Shown here piece by piece: positions 52,725 through 60,989 of a DNA stretch of 64,000 nt. This stretch comes from Vaginisenegalia massiliensis (lineage in GTDB: Bacteria; Bacillota; Bacilli; Lactobacillales; Aerococcaceae), in NCBI RefSeq assembly GCF_900604935.1, contig NZ_UWPC01000008.1, positions 1 to 64,000 on the forward strand, in the 5' to 3' direction. A model generated the notes under the pieces. The model was not told the DNA's origin. It was given only the letters and a program-made list of their open reading frames with translations, and made no database searches. A program made the translations under genes and the position numbers. The first letter of the stretch is position 1. The number at the start of each line of letters is the position of its first letter.

Positions 52725-53525
52725 ATGAAGCAATTAATTCACTTCTTACAAAATCCTTTTTTCAAGATTGTTTTAAGCCCATTGGCCTTTATCAGCTTTG
52801 GCTTAATTAGTGGCATGGGGGTTAATACTCAAGCAAACTGGATGGGAGTGATCTTACTCTACTTGATTTCTGTATCAGGCCAACTCGTTGATCACTACTA
52901 TTTTGTTAAATATAACCATCATCTGCAAGCCGCTGCTCCCCGGATTATTTGGTTCGTCTGCGAAATTGTCTTGCTTGTAGCCAGTGGTCTTTTGATTAGT
53001 CAACAACATTGGATTGTCAGCCTCTTGCTGATTATGTATATTGCCTTTATTCATTTGCAATATATGCCATATAATATTACCCAAACTTTCTCTCATTTTG
53101 CCTTAAGCATCTTCTTTAATGGCTATATCCTGAATTGTATTGCTTATTATAGTCAAACCGGACTTTTAAACAGACGCTTTCTGATTGCGTTAATTCCGAT
53201 TGTGATCCTGATGGGCGCTATTCAATTCGAAATTATTCAATTAAAAGCTAAGCTGATGAAAGTCGCTCCGCCAAGATGGGCAATCGATAATTCTCTCATT
53301 ACGTTTGCTATTTCCATCGTAGCCCTCTTCTTCAGCTTATATCTCTGCTTGCCAAGTAAAAGTTTCTTTATTATTCAACTGCTCCATGCCCTCTTAACCG
53401 GAGCTGCTATCTTACCTTTAGCTATCCGTACACAGCGCAACAAGCAAAATCAAAATAAATTAAATTACTTGCATTCTGTCGCTCTTATCTTTACCATCAT
53501 GTATGCCTTGTCTTACATTTATTAA
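52725..53525 (+). CDS. Polytopic membrane protein, function unknown
   Basis: The 266-residue protein has about seven to eight membrane helices with short loops (for example IIWFVCEIVLLVASGLLIS, IALIPIVILMGAIQFEII). Conserved-looking polar spots are DHYYFVKYNHH near 62 and HLQYMPYN near 115. I do not recognise the family; the spacing is loosely like UbiA-type proteins but the DxxxD motifs are absent. AGGAAGG lies before the ATG. It diverges from metK, and its only own signals are that intergenic region and the terminator after it. Confidence 0.7.
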   Translation: MKQLIHFLQNPFFKIVLSPLAFISFGLISGMGVNTQANWMGVILLYLISVSGQLVDHYYFVKYNHHLQAAAPRIIWFVCEIVLLVASGLLISQQHWIVSLLLIMYIAFIHLQYMPYNITQTFSHFALSIFFNGYILNCIAYYSQTGLLNRRFLIALIPIVILMGAIQFEIIQLKAKLMKVAPPRWAIDNSLITFAISIVALFFSLYLCLPSKSFFIIQLLHALLTGAAILPLAIRTQRNKQNQNKLNYLHSVALIFTIMYALSYIY

Positions 53526-53538
53526 TTAACCTAAGCTC

Positions 53539-53565
53539 GCCCCTAGCTACGACTAGGGGCTTTTT
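53539..53565 (+). terminator. Terminator of the polytopic membrane protein gene
   Basis: GCCCCTAG (53539-53546) pairs with CTAGGGGC (53553-53560), followed by TTTTT on the plus strand. It lies between convergent genes. Confidence 0.85.
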
Positions 53566-53568
53566 AAT

Positions 53569-53871
53569 TTACTTAGACGATAACAATCCATGTTCACAGC
53601 GCTCGTAACGGTAAGTGCGAACTAACTTATTGGCCTGACTGCCACAGACTTTAAAGTAAAAATAGTGGTCACGATTATCACATGCTTGAAAAGCCGGTAA
53701 TTTAAAGTAATTCTTTTGTCCCTTTACCATGGTTGCTAGAATATCATCTGTCAAGAAAGTTAACGGCGTCAGCATCTTGGAGTAGCGATAAAAATCCTCT
53801 TCAAACCGCAAATAATTTTCCGAAAAATAATCAAATTGAACTTGATTATTCTGGTAGGATCGATTCTCCAT
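53569..53871 (-). CDS. Small protein in UmuC operon (DUF5960-like)
   Basis: The 100-residue protein has no signal or membrane segment and resembles, as far as I can recall, the DUF5960 proteins found behind UmuC-type polymerases in streptococci (FDYFSENYLRFEEDFYRYS, GQKNYFKLPA, DHYFYFKV). It is the third gene of the SOS-controlled operon and overlaps the YolD-like gene by 26 bases. Tight coupling with a polymerase suggests a role in DNA damage tolerance, but no biochemistry is visible. Confidence 0.65.
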   Translation of the reverse strand: MENRSYQNNQVQFDYFSENYLRFEEDFYRYSKMLTPLTFLTDDILATMVKGQKNYFKLPAFQACDNRDHYFYFKVCGSQANKLVRTYRYERCEHGLLSSK

Positions 53872-54232
53872 TCTCTCTCTCCTCTGCTAAAAATACAGCC
53901 CGGATAGACTGTAAATATATCCTTTGATGAATTTGATTAGCTGATTGAAAATAAAGTTGATCAGCCTGAATCTGCTTTATCTGACCCCACAAACAGGTTA
54001 CTTTACCTGCTTGCTTATAATACAGCTGAACTTCAAGTCCCTGTTGATAAGCTTGGTTAATTGCACTTACTATGTGATGAAAGGCCATCGATTGAATGGA
54101 GTCATTATCCTCTGTCATCAGCTGAGACAGACTGGCTGTGTGTTCAGAAATAAAAAAGCCTAACCATTTTGCCATTCCTCGATCCTGATATTCACGGGCA
54201 GCTTTATAGGGTAAATATGACCGATCTACCAT
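53846..54232 (-). CDS. YolD-like protein, partner of UmuC-type polymerase
   Basis: The 128-residue protein carries the YolD signature DRGMAKWLGFFISEHTASL near the N-terminus, followed by a beta-rich domain (VQLYYKQAGKVTCLWGQI). YolD-like proteins are almost always encoded with Y-family polymerases in Gram-positive bacteria and were proposed to replace UmuD. Here its start overlaps the polymerase stop (TAATG). Confidence 0.9.
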   Translation of the reverse strand: MVDRSYLPYKAAREYQDRGMAKWLGFFISEHTASLSQLMTEDNDSIQSMAFHHIVSAINQAYQQGLEVQLYYKQAGKVTCLWGQIKQIQADQLYFQSANQIHQRIYLQSIRAVFLAEERENGESILPE

Positions 54233-55647
54233 TAGTTTAATCCTTCCAATCCGCCAGCAGAGTGTCCACCAATCAATTTGCTTCGTTCCCTTACCCGCGA
54301 ACCTTCTTGAAGAGCGTTTGCTTTCAAAACAGCCACATGACCAAATCGCTGACGAATTTGATCCACTGCGTGATCTAATTGAGTTTCCTTATCCATCAAG
54401 TCAGAATCTTCAAATAAAGAATATATATGATAGCGTTCGTTGATTAATCCGCCATAGCGAATTCCAATTTGACGAACCGGCCCTCCCAGGTAGTTTTGCC
54501 GAAACAAGGATAAGACACATCGAATCAAAGGCCGATTGGCTTGAGTCGGCGTAATCCGACACTGAACCTGAATAGACTTATGTGAGGCCGTCTTTGAAAA
54601 GCCAACATATAGGCTGACACTTGTCGCTTTTAACTGAGCACGCCTCAAGCGAATAGCTACTTGCTCTGCCATCTCAGCAAGAACTATTTCAATCTCATGG
54701 AGATGATGGTAATCCCGAGGCAAAATCTGAGAATTACCTATGGCTTTAGACTTAGGTCGATAGGGACGCCCAAGTTGACTCTCATCGACTCCATTCGCAT
54801 GAAAATACAACTGAACCCCGATTATTCCAAGTTCACGCTTTAACTCGTCAGGATTGGCATGAGCTAAATCGTAAATCGTTTGAATACCCATTTTGTTCAG
54901 GCGTCGTGCCATCCGGGAACCAATTCCCCAGAAATCGGTCAAATCATTTATAGCCCAAACTTTCATCGGTACATCTTCATAAGACCAATTAGCCCGTAAA
55001 AGTGGGCTCTTCTTTGCTTCATTATCTAAGGCCAACTTAGCCAATAAAGGATTAGCATTTGACATACCTATAGCGGCGAATAAACCTGTTTCGCGCCAAA
55101 TCTGCTGTTGAATTCGATTAGCAACTAAAGCTAATTTATGGCGGCGTGATAGTTGCTGAGACGCTACAAAATAATTCAATGATTTCGTTAAATCAATAAA
55201 ACCCTCATCAATAGAATAAGGATATATATCCTGACCAGGTGCAAAATTTTGCAATAAACGTTGGATTTTGAGATTTCGGTCAATATATAGAGCCATTCTT
55301 GGCGGAACGAACAAGGTCCGTTTGGCCCAAGACTCAATCTCTCTAATTTGACTTGGCGATAAATAAATCCCTTTTTGTTGAGCACGCTGATACTGATAGC
55401 GTCTTGTTTGAACATCGAACGGCAAGTCATAAACCCGACCAACATTGTCCTTACCAAAAACACGTTTAAAGGTCGGTGACGAAGCCAGGATGAGTCCCTT
55501 AGAGTTGGCAGCTGAACTCATAACGCATAAAGAAGTAGTCAGAGGGTTTAACCCCCGCTCCACACATTCAACACTGGCATAGAAAGATTTAATATCAAAA
55601 AAAGCAATATCAGAATGCGGTTCACGGGTATAATCTATTAAGCTCAT
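54232..55647 (-). CDS. Y-family DNA polymerase (UmuC/UvrX type)
   Basis: This translesion polymerase replicates past damaged bases, causing mutations. The catalytic motifs are FFDIKSFYASVE (Asp18) and YSIDEGFIDLT (Asp-Glu pair near 137), with the finger motif SSPTFKRVFG near 50 and a C-terminal little-finger domain. I choose the ATG at 55647 with GGAGGTG before it. The upstream ATG at 55662 would sit three bases from the predicted transcript start. This gives 471 residues. A perfect LexA box controls the operon. Confidence 0.92.
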   Translation of the reverse strand: MSLIDYTREPHSDIAFFDIKSFYASVECVERGLNPLTTSLCVMSSAANSKGLILASSPTFKRVFGKDNVGRVYDLPFDVQTRRYQYQRAQQKGIYLSPSQIREIESWAKRTLFVPPRMALYIDRNLKIQRLLQNFAPGQDIYPYSIDEGFIDLTKSLNYFVASQQLSRRHKLALVANRIQQQIWRETGLFAAIGMSNANPLLAKLALDNEAKKSPLLRANWSYEDVPMKVWAINDLTDFWGIGSRMARRLNKMGIQTIYDLAHANPDELKRELGIIGVQLYFHANGVDESQLGRPYRPKSKAIGNSQILPRDYHHLHEIEIVLAEMAEQVAIRLRRAQLKATSVSLYVGFSKTASHKSIQVQCRITPTQANRPLIRCVLSLFRQNYLGGPVRQIGIRYGGLINERYHIYSLFEDSDLMDKETQLDHAVDQIRQRFGHVAVLKANALQEGSRVRERSKLIGGHSAGGLEGLN

Positions 55648-55671
55648 CTTACACCTCCTCACGACTCCTTC

Positions 55672-55700
55672 ATCTTAATACGAACAAATGTTCGTGTCAA
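55672..55700 (-). promoter_or_regulatory. LexA-controlled promoter of the polymerase operon
   Basis: TTGACA (55695-55700) and TAAGAT (55672-55677) on the minus strand are 17 bases apart. The spacer contains CGAACAAATGTTCG (plus 55681-55694), a perfect Gram-positive SOS box (CGAACRNRYGTTYG). LexA binding would block RNA polymerase until DNA damage. Confidence 0.9.
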
Positions 55701-55710
55701 GACTCAAATA

Positions 55711-55736
55711 CATAAAAAAAACGCCCTTAACAGGCG
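55711..55736 (-). terminator. Terminator of the arsC transcript
   Basis: On the minus strand CGCC-TGTTAAG-GGCG (55722-55736) is followed by eight T residues. The stem is short but the position, between arsC and the SOS promoter, fits. I see no gene in 55737-55855. Confidence 0.65.
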
Positions 55737-55855
55737 ATTCTTCTTTACTCGTCATATAGTCAACTATTTAAAATAATTCTTAGCTACAGTGCCTACAATC
55801 AGCTACTATTGAAATAAAACTCGTTGCCTAGTTACCTAAATAGAAGTTCACATTA

Positions 55856-56278
55856 TCATCTAATCACAAGAACATTTTGAGGATCAAGCTGACTAAAGGT
55901 CTGAATCTTAGCTTCAATCTGATTACGCACTTCTTGAAAGACAGACCAGTCTTGCCCAGCTGGATCAATAAAACCCCAATGTTGTTTTTGAACACCGGGT
56001 GGTGTAATTGGGCATACATCCTTGGCATGATTGCATAAAGTAACGACTAAATCAGCTTGACTCAACAAGTCAATTTGAATGACATCAGAGGTTTGCTGAC
56101 TGATGTCGATCCCCACTTCAGCCATCGCTTGAACGGCTTGTGGATTGACTCCATGAGCTTCAATACCAGCCGAATAGACCTCCCATTGTGTTAAATAACG
56201 ACGTCCAAAGCCTTCTGCCATCTGACTTCGACAAGAATTTCCCGTGCATAAAAAATAAATAATCGGTTTCTTTGTCAT
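55856..56278 (-). CDS. arsC: Thioredoxin-coupled arsenate reductase
   Basis: ArsC reduces arsenate to arsenite using a cysteine relay and thioredoxin. The 140-residue low-molecular-weight phosphatase-fold protein has all three cysteines, Cys11 in [14 protein letters not shown], Cys82 and Cys89 ([10 protein letters not shown]), matching the Bacillus/Staphylococcus type. I use the ATG at 56278 with GGAAGGG before it; the longer in-frame version runs into the VOC gene. No arsR, arsB or acr3 gene is nearby, so efflux must be elsewhere or the role may be different, such as tyrosine phosphatase. It lies 13 bases after the VOC gene. Confidence 0.88.
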   Translation of the reverse strand: MTKKPIIYFLCTGNSCRSQMAEGFGRRYLTQWEVYSAGIEAHGVNPQAVQAMAEVGIDISQQTSDVIQIDLLSQADLVVTLCNHAKDVCPITPPGVQKQHWGFIDPAGQDWSVFQEVRNQIEAKIQTFSQLDPQNVLVIR

Positions 56279-56291
56279 GAATCTTCCCTTC

Positions 56292-56705
56292 CTATCGAGC
56301 ATTGACCATCCAACTAATTCCAAATGGATCTGTAAACATACCGTATAAAGGTGACCACGGTGTTGCACCTAAAGGAACCAAAATTTGACTATCTGACTGA
56401 ATAGCACGTTCATAAAAAGCTTGCGCTTGAACCATAGCCTCTTGGTCTTTGCCATCAAAATTAAAGGCCACATATACACCTTCATTATTGACTGGAGTTT
56501 TATCAGGAGTGGTCGAAAGCATAAATCGTTGACCCAAGAGTTCGAATTCTGCATTCATGATTACATCTTCATCCGCATCTGCTTGCCCAAACAATGGATC
56601 ATTAGCCATAAATTTGCTTGTCACTTTAGCTCCTAACGTTTCTTCATAATAAGTAAGAGCCTCTAAGGCATTCGGAAAATTAAAATAAGGGATCACCGTA
56701 AACAT
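56292..56705 (-). CDS. VOC/PhnB-like glyoxalase-fold protein
   Basis: The 137-residue protein is a single vicinal-oxygen-chelate module of the PhnB-like/3-demethylubiquinone family ([40 protein letters not shown]). Such proteins bind a metal or small molecule, or bind drugs or toxins. No substrate can be assigned. I start at the ATG at 56705, eight bases after AGGAGAG; the upstream TTG is discarded. Being co-transcribed with arsC, it might relate to organoarsenical handling, which is only an inference. Confidence 0.82.
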   Translation of the reverse strand: MFTVIPYFNFPNALEALTYYEETLGAKVTSKFMANDPLFGQADADEDVIMNAEFELLGQRFMLSTTPDKTPVNNEGVYVAFNFDGKDQEAMVQAQAFYERAIQSDSQILVPLGATPWSPLYGMFTDPFGISWMVNAR

Positions 56706-56921
56706 GAGCAAAACTCTCCTTTATTGGTTTATTTTCTTCATTATACGCTATATTTTACTTCAATCTTATCTTTTTAATAAAAATAGAAGCTTTTTATTCA
56801 AAACTATGTTTTAATATAAACACGTTGATTATATACCTCTTCTACACCATGCTAACCATTTTAGCAGTCAACTAATTATCTAAAAAGAACGACATTACGA
56901 TATAAAGGAGTTACAATTATC

Positions 56922-57191
56922 ATGAAACCTATGTGTCAATCCTGCGGCATGCCGCTTCAATTGCATGACGAAGACGTTCGCGGTAGTCAAGCAGATGGAC
57001 AAGTATCCAACGATTATTGCCGTTACTGCTATCAAAACGGTCACTTTACCGAACCTGATATTACTTTTGAGCAAATGCTTTCTAAGGGTAAAACGGCTAT
57101 TAGCCAAGGCCAAGGGAATCCACTAGTCAAGAGCTTAATGAAAGCCACTTATCCATTTATGCTAAAAAAATGCCGTCGTTGGCAAAAATAA
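56922..57191 (+). CDS. Small zinc-ribbon protein
   Basis: The 89-residue protein has the CxxC...CxxC zinc ribbon Cys5-Cys8 and Cys33-Cys36 (CQSCGMPL, YCRYCYQNG), the pattern of the putative zinc-ribbon family found alone or next to transcription regulators. The second half is basic and helical. AAAGGAG lies 11 bases before the ATG. I do not know its function. Confidence 0.82.
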   Translation: MKPMCQSCGMPLQLHDEDVRGSQADGQVSNDYCRYCYQNGHFTEPDITFEQMLSKGKTAISQGQGNPLVKSLMKATYPFMLKKCRRWQK

Positions 57192-57211
57192 GCCCATATC
57201 TTATCAATAAA

Positions 57212-57274
57212 AAGCCCGAAACTTCCGCTGACCCTTTTGCAAAAGAGAAGATCAGCCAAGCTTCGGGCTTATTT
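57212..57274. terminator. Large bidirectional terminator between zinc-ribbon and ECF genes
   Basis: AAGCCCGAA (57212-57220) pairs with TTCGGGCTT (57262-57270), with inner GCTGA (57227-57231) and TCAGC (57252-57256). T-rich tracts lie on both sides (ATTTTAT; TTTTTATTG on the minus strand). The genes converge. Confidence 0.85.
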
Positions 57275-57279
57275 TATAT

Positions 57280-57888
57280 TTAATAAGATTGTTTTTGACG
57301 ATTAAACTTTGTACGCAAAGCTAACAATAAGATAGGAGTAACCAAACCCGCCACAATCATCTCTGGAATTCCGTTGGCAACCACAATGCCTCCTAATAAT
57401 TTCCATAAGGCAGCTGTATCTGTCACACCTTTCATTTGCATAAAAGCACTTTGTTTAAAAAGCGCCATTGCTCCCAATACAAAAACCGTATTCAGCAACG
57501 ACCCTAACATGCCACAAACCAAGCCTTCCGCTTTGTGCAAATTGGGTTTACGATGAAAGGCCATCGCCACACCCCCCACTACTAAAGGCATCAAAACTCG
57601 AGGCAAAACACTTACCAAAGGTGATGAGAAGATAAGTAAGTGTAAGGGAGACACAGGCATAATAAGGGAACGTGCCAAAGAATTAAGCCCCCAAACCAAA
57701 CCGATAATCATTCCTTCTTTTGTTCCCAACCATAGGGTGGTGACAATCACGGTCACATGAATGAAGGTAATGGAAAAAGGAGGAATGTTAATGTTACCTA
57801 AAAAAGGCACCCACGTTTGCAGAATAATAATAGCAATTAATACACTCAAGGTTACCAAACGTTGAGTATCAAAACGACGTTGACTCAT
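57280..57888 (-). CDS. ECF transporter S component (pantothenate-type likely)
   Basis: The 202-residue protein has about six membrane helices and an S-component look. The segment PPFSITFIHVTVIVTTLWLGTKEGMIIGLVWGL is close to the pattern of PanT-type pantothenate transporters (FIxxTIMHIPVIIG...GFxFGLTSL). Pantothenate is my best guess, but the substrate is not proven. I start at the ATG at 57888, eight bases after AAGGAGT; the ATG six bases earlier is too close. The shared ECF A/T subunits are not in the window. It follows the HesB-like gene by 24 bases behind an operator-bearing promoter. Confidence 0.78.
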   Translation of the reverse strand: MSQRRFDTQRLVTLSVLIAIIILQTWVPFLGNINIPPFSITFIHVTVIVTTLWLGTKEGMIIGLVWGLNSLARSLIMPVSPLHLLIFSSPLVSVLPRVLMPLVVGGVAMAFHRKPNLHKAEGLVCGMLGSLLNTVFVLGAMALFKQSAFMQMKGVTDTAALWKLLGGIVVANGIPEMIVAGLVTPILLLALRTKFNRQKQSY

Positions 57889-57912
57889 GGTCATACTCCT
57901 TAACGATAGATT

Positions 57913-58233
57913 TTAATCTTGGCTGGCCAAAAGCTGACCATTCTTACAATATTCATAGCGGGGTTCCGCTAATTGCTCATCATAGACTACATTCAAATCA
58001 TAACCATCAAAAAACCACAGATCACTTTCCTCAATATAATAGTAAATCCCTTCTTGATCGCGGAAATCGGCAGCAGGTTGCTTAGGGTAATTCGTTTCCA
58101 TGGCTAACGAAAAACCACTATTTATTGGACTGCATCCATATACTTTTGCTAAAAAACGTATGCCAGCACCTTGAGAAAGACCCACTTCTTCTTTAAACCA
58201 AGCAGCCGCTTGTGGTTCAACCGTTAATTTCAT
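57913..58233 (-). CDS. HesB/YneR-like iron-sulfur-fold protein
   Basis: The 106-residue protein resembles the HesB/IscA-like YneR family (LTVEPQAAAWFKEEVGL...GAGIRFLAKVYGCS, NSGFSLAM). It has Cys34 and Cys98 but not the full set of A-type scaffold cysteines, so iron-sulfur binding is doubtful. Such YneR proteins are of unknown role. I start at the ATG at 58233, with AAAGGA upstream; the TTG 27 bases earlier is discarded. It is the first gene of a two-gene operon with an ECF S component. Confidence 0.8.
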   Translation of the reverse strand: MKLTVEPQAAAWFKEEVGLSQGAGIRFLAKVYGCSPINSGFSLAMETNYPKQPAADFRDQEGIYYYIEESDLWFFDGYDLNVVYDEQLAEPRYEYCKNGQLLASQD

Positions 58234-58267
58234 CTTTATTCGTTCCTTTCTCAAAATCAATCAATAA

Positions 58268-58299
58268 GACGATTATACTAATAATCGTCAACCTGTCAA
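58268..58299 (-). promoter_or_regulatory. Promoter with palindromic operator for the HesB-like/ECF operon
   Basis: TTGACA (58294-58299) and TATAAT (58272-58277) on the minus strand are 16 bases apart, a near-consensus promoter. A perfect inverted repeat, GACGATTAT (58268-58276) and ATAATCGTC (58281-58289) with a 4-base centre, covers the -10 box and half of the spacer. This is a repressor-site arrangement; the regulator is unknown. Confidence 0.75.
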
Positions 58300-58309
58300 C
58301 TTGAGTGGA

Positions 58310-58951
58310 CTAGGCTTTCTTTTCAACTAATTTATGTTGGAAGGCATAAATGGCCGCTTGAGTGCGATCAGCCACCTCTAACTTAGAAAGCACATTTGAT
58401 ACATGCGTTTTCACTGTCTTTAGAGTAATAAATAACTCATCGGCAATTTCTTGGTTCGAATAGCCTTGCGCAATTAATTGGAGAACTTCGGCTTCTCTTG
58501 TGGTTAAATCATCATGCAACTGAGGCTGACTCTTTTGATAATTATGTTCCAAAATTTTTGTCGTCACTTCTGGCTCTAAAATCTTTTGACCAGCAAAGGT
58601 TGCCCGAATAGCCTGAGCTATTTCTTCAGCAGAAGAAGTCTTTAATAAATACGAAGATGCACCAGCCTCAATAGCTGGATAGACTTTCTCATCATCAAGA
58701 AAAGAAGTAACAATAATAATCTTAGCTTGGGGCCAGTCTGCCATAATTTTTTGCGTCGACTCAATCCCATCCATCACATCCATCACCAAATCCATTAAAA
58801 TAACATCTGGTCGTAAAGCCAACGCCTTTTGATAACCTACAAGGCCATTTTCTGCTTCACCAACAACTTCAATATCATCTTGAATTGAAAGATAAGACGA
58901 AACCCCTAGGCGCACCATCTCATGATCGTCGATCAATAATACTTTAATCAC
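58310..58951 (-). CDS. liaR: Response regulator LiaR
   Basis: The NarL/LuxR-type regulator has a receiver domain with acidic pocket Asp8-Asp9 and phosphorylation site Asp54 (ILMDLVMD), and a C-terminal helix-turn-helix (LTTREAEVLQLIAQGYSNQEIADELFITLKTVKTHVSNVL). It is 213 residues, the normal length. It is the VraR/LiaR output of a cell-envelope stress system, with LiaS and LiaF encoded upstream. The start is GTG, overlapping the liaS stop as TAGTG. Confidence 0.94.
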   Translation of the reverse strand: MIKVLLIDDHEMVRLGVSSYLSIQDDIEVVGEAENGLVGYQKALALRPDVILMDLVMDVMDGIESTQKIMADWPQAKIIIVTSFLDDEKVYPAIEAGASSYLLKTSSAEEIAQAIRATFAGQKILEPEVTTKILEHNYQKSQPQLHDDLTTREAEVLQLIAQGYSNQEIADELFITLKTVKTHVSNVLSKLEVADRTQAAIYAFQHKLVEKKA

Positions 58952-60057
58952 TACATTTCCTCCTCATCTTCATGTTTTGCCGGTATATTTTCATCTTCAA
59001 AAATAGGTTTTAACGGTACCATAATATCCACTACGGTTCCTTGACCTATGATAGACATAATCTTACAGGTGCCACCAAGACTGGTCACTCGCTCTTTGAT
59101 ATTGCGCAAACCATAGGATCCTAACTTTTCCGGTTGACTCGTATCAAAGCCTACTCCATTATCAACAATTTTTAGTTGAATGGTAGCATTGGCTTCGCGA
59201 AGATAGACCTCTAATTGACTGGCCTTTGAGTGACGCAAAGTATTGGATAAGACTTCCTGAACAATGCGAAAAAGATGGTCTTCAATACCTGACTCGAATT
59301 TAGTCTCATCTAACTGCCATATCATATCCATATCCACTTTGGTCTTTAGCTCCATAAGCAACTGAGTAATTCCTTGCTTAAGAGATCGACCTTCTAAACC
59401 TATTGGCCGTAGATGAAGCAATAAGGCCCGCATTTCTGTCTGGGCATTGGAAATAATCTCTTCAACCTTAGCCAATTGCTGCTTCAACTTAGGACTTGAA
59501 TCCTTTTGCGCTAATTGATTAGCCGCTGACATTAACATCATCGCTGCAAATAATTGCTGACTGACCGAATCATGTAATTCGCGAGCAATTCGATGACGCT
59601 CTTCTTCAATAATTTCTTCTTTGGTCTCTTCGCCAACAAAAGTCGGGCTGGCCGAAAAGGCTTGCAAGTCCGTTGATAGTTGAACTAATTTATCACGCAA
59701 ACGAGTCACATCGCTCAACAAAATCGTGTCGGAATCATACCAAGATTTCAAATAAACCTTATTAGCAAAAATCGGATGTTTATACTTGCCTAACAGGAGC
59801 CAATTGATCCGCGCTCGCACCTGCTCATAAGGTGCAGTCAAAGCATGAGATAGATAGCCAGCATATACAGCCGCTAAAGCTACACTAAAGGCCATTAGAA
59901 GCAAATAAAACGGAGTTTTAAAATAATGAAGCTCGACCAGTGACTGCCAAGTCAGATCATCAAAGGCATAGACGAAGGTTCCCACTAAAATGAGAATAAT
60001 CAAAGTAATGAGAGCAAATTGATGCAAGAACAGACGTAACCACAGGCGTAGATTCAT
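58951..60057 (-). CDS. liaS: Sensor histidine kinase LiaS
   Basis: The 368-residue HisKA_3 kinase has two membrane helices (about 12-32 and 50-70) with a very short outer loop, a so-called intramembrane-sensing layout. The phosphorylated His162 lies in EERHRIARELHDSVSQQ, and the ATPase domain has DNGVGFD and GSYGLRNIKERV. It detects cell-wall damage, probably through LiaF. It overlaps liaF by four bases (ATGA) and liaR by one. Confidence 0.94.
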   Translation of the reverse strand: MNLRLWLRLFLHQFALITLIILILVGTFVYAFDDLTWQSLVELHYFKTPFYLLLMAFSVALAAVYAGYLSHALTAPYEQVRARINWLLLGKYKHPIFANKVYLKSWYDSDTILLSDVTRLRDKLVQLSTDLQAFSASPTFVGEETKEEIIEEERHRIARELHDSVSQQLFAAMMLMSAANQLAQKDSSPKLKQQLAKVEEIISNAQTEMRALLLHLRPIGLEGRSLKQGITQLLMELKTKVDMDMIWQLDETKFESGIEDHLFRIVQEVLSNTLRHSKASQLEVYLREANATIQLKIVDNGVGFDTSQPEKLGSYGLRNIKERVTSLGGTCKIMSIIGQGTVVDIMVPLKPIFEDENIPAKHEDEEEM

Positions 60058-60797
60058 ACAAAAATCACCTCAACATCTCCCCAAACAACCGAAACCATCA
60101 AACGCATACTCCGATTAGCTTCTTGATAATCCGGACTTTGCCAACGAAAATTTTCACCACTTAAACTATAATCTTGGTTTTCGAATTTTACCTGTCCAGC
60201 CATCACTGAGATATTTAATTTCAGGCCCACTTCTTTAGGAATGATTAAACGCGTCCGTCCAAATACTTTGCGCACCATGATTAAACTCTCGCCATTAGGT
60301 AATATCGTATTACCCAAATCAATGATGGAATCCCCACCAAAATAAACCAAATTAATATCATCCCAAGGATATGCTTGCGTATTCGTCTCTTCTTCAAACA
60401 AAGATTGTTTCTTTAATAATGTTTTTTGTCCAACCTGAGGTTCAATCAACTGGATTCCATGGTAGGCTTGCTTAGCAAAGGGATGTAAGAGGCTTTCACC
60501 CGTAAAGAAAAATTCATTTCCGTCCGGCGCATCAAAAATCGAATAAATTAAGATAAAGCAAATCACAACCATCCAGATGGAATCAGTCATCAATAACGAC
60601 AAAATAATCATAAACAAACCGACTAACTTCAAAAAACGGCCTGGTTTTGATTCGTTATTTACCAAACCGCCCATTAGCATAGCCACTCCCAAAGCAAAAA
60701 AGATTAATATTCCCCACGAAGACACGACTTCTAACACTGTAACCAATATACATACCAATAATATCAAAAAAATATTTCGCTTCAGATAGGCTTTCAT
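60054..60797 (-). CDS. liaF: LiaF, inhibitor of the LiaRS system
   Basis: LiaF proteins bind LiaS and keep the system off without stress. The 247-residue protein has about four membrane helices in its first half and the C-terminal DUF2154-like soluble domain (GDSIIDLGNTILPNGESLIMVRKVFGRTRLIIPKEVGL). I start at the ATG at 60797; the ribosome site GGTGAGGG lies upstream and the TTG just before is discarded. It is the first gene of liaFSR. Confidence 0.92.
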   Translation of the reverse strand: MKAYLKRNIFLILLVCILVTVLEVVSSWGILIFFALGVAMLMGGLVNNESKPGRFLKLVGLFMIILSLLMTDSIWMVVICFILIYSIFDAPDGNEFFFTGESLLHPFAKQAYHGIQLIEPQVGQKTLLKKQSLFEEETNTQAYPWDDINLVYFGGDSIIDLGNTILPNGESLIMVRKVFGRTRLIIPKEVGLKLNISVMAGQVKFENQDYSLSGENFRWQSPDYQEANRSMRLMVSVVWGDVEVIFV

Positions 60798-60858
60798 AGA
60801 CAACCCTCACCTTCACAGTCTCTTAGTTCTATTCTGCCAAATAATAGTTCCTACCGCA

Positions 60859-60891
60859 TCCGCCCCTAGTCGGAAATCTATTCCCATTATA
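60859..60891 (-). promoter_or_regulatory. -10 box and leader inverted repeat of liaFSR
   Basis: TATAAT lies on the minus strand at 60886-60891. The -35 region is poor, as expected for an activator-dependent promoter. A short inverted repeat TCCG-N8-CGGA (60859-60874) lies in the leader. No clear LiaR box is recognised. Confidence 0.4.
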
Positions 60892-60927
60892 CACGATTTC
60901 ATATTTTGTTTCTAAATTTGCCATTAA

Positions 60928-60955
60928 AAAAAGGAGGCCACATGGCCTCCTTTTT
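60928..60955. terminator. Terminator after greA
   Basis: AAAAAGGAGGCC (60928-60939) pairs perfectly with GGCCTCCTTTTT (60944-60955) around a 4-base loop, with T tracts in both directions. It separates greA from the liaF promoter; 60804-60927 otherwise holds only that promoter. Confidence 0.9.
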
Positions 60956-60989
60956 CGAGTGCTATTCTAAGCAAGATTCACTCAATAAC

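Noticed and set aside
55652-55662. Upstream ATG of the Y-family polymerase at 55662
   Set aside because: It lies about three bases from the predicted transcript start and has no room for a ribosome site; the ATG at 55647 has GGAGGTG.
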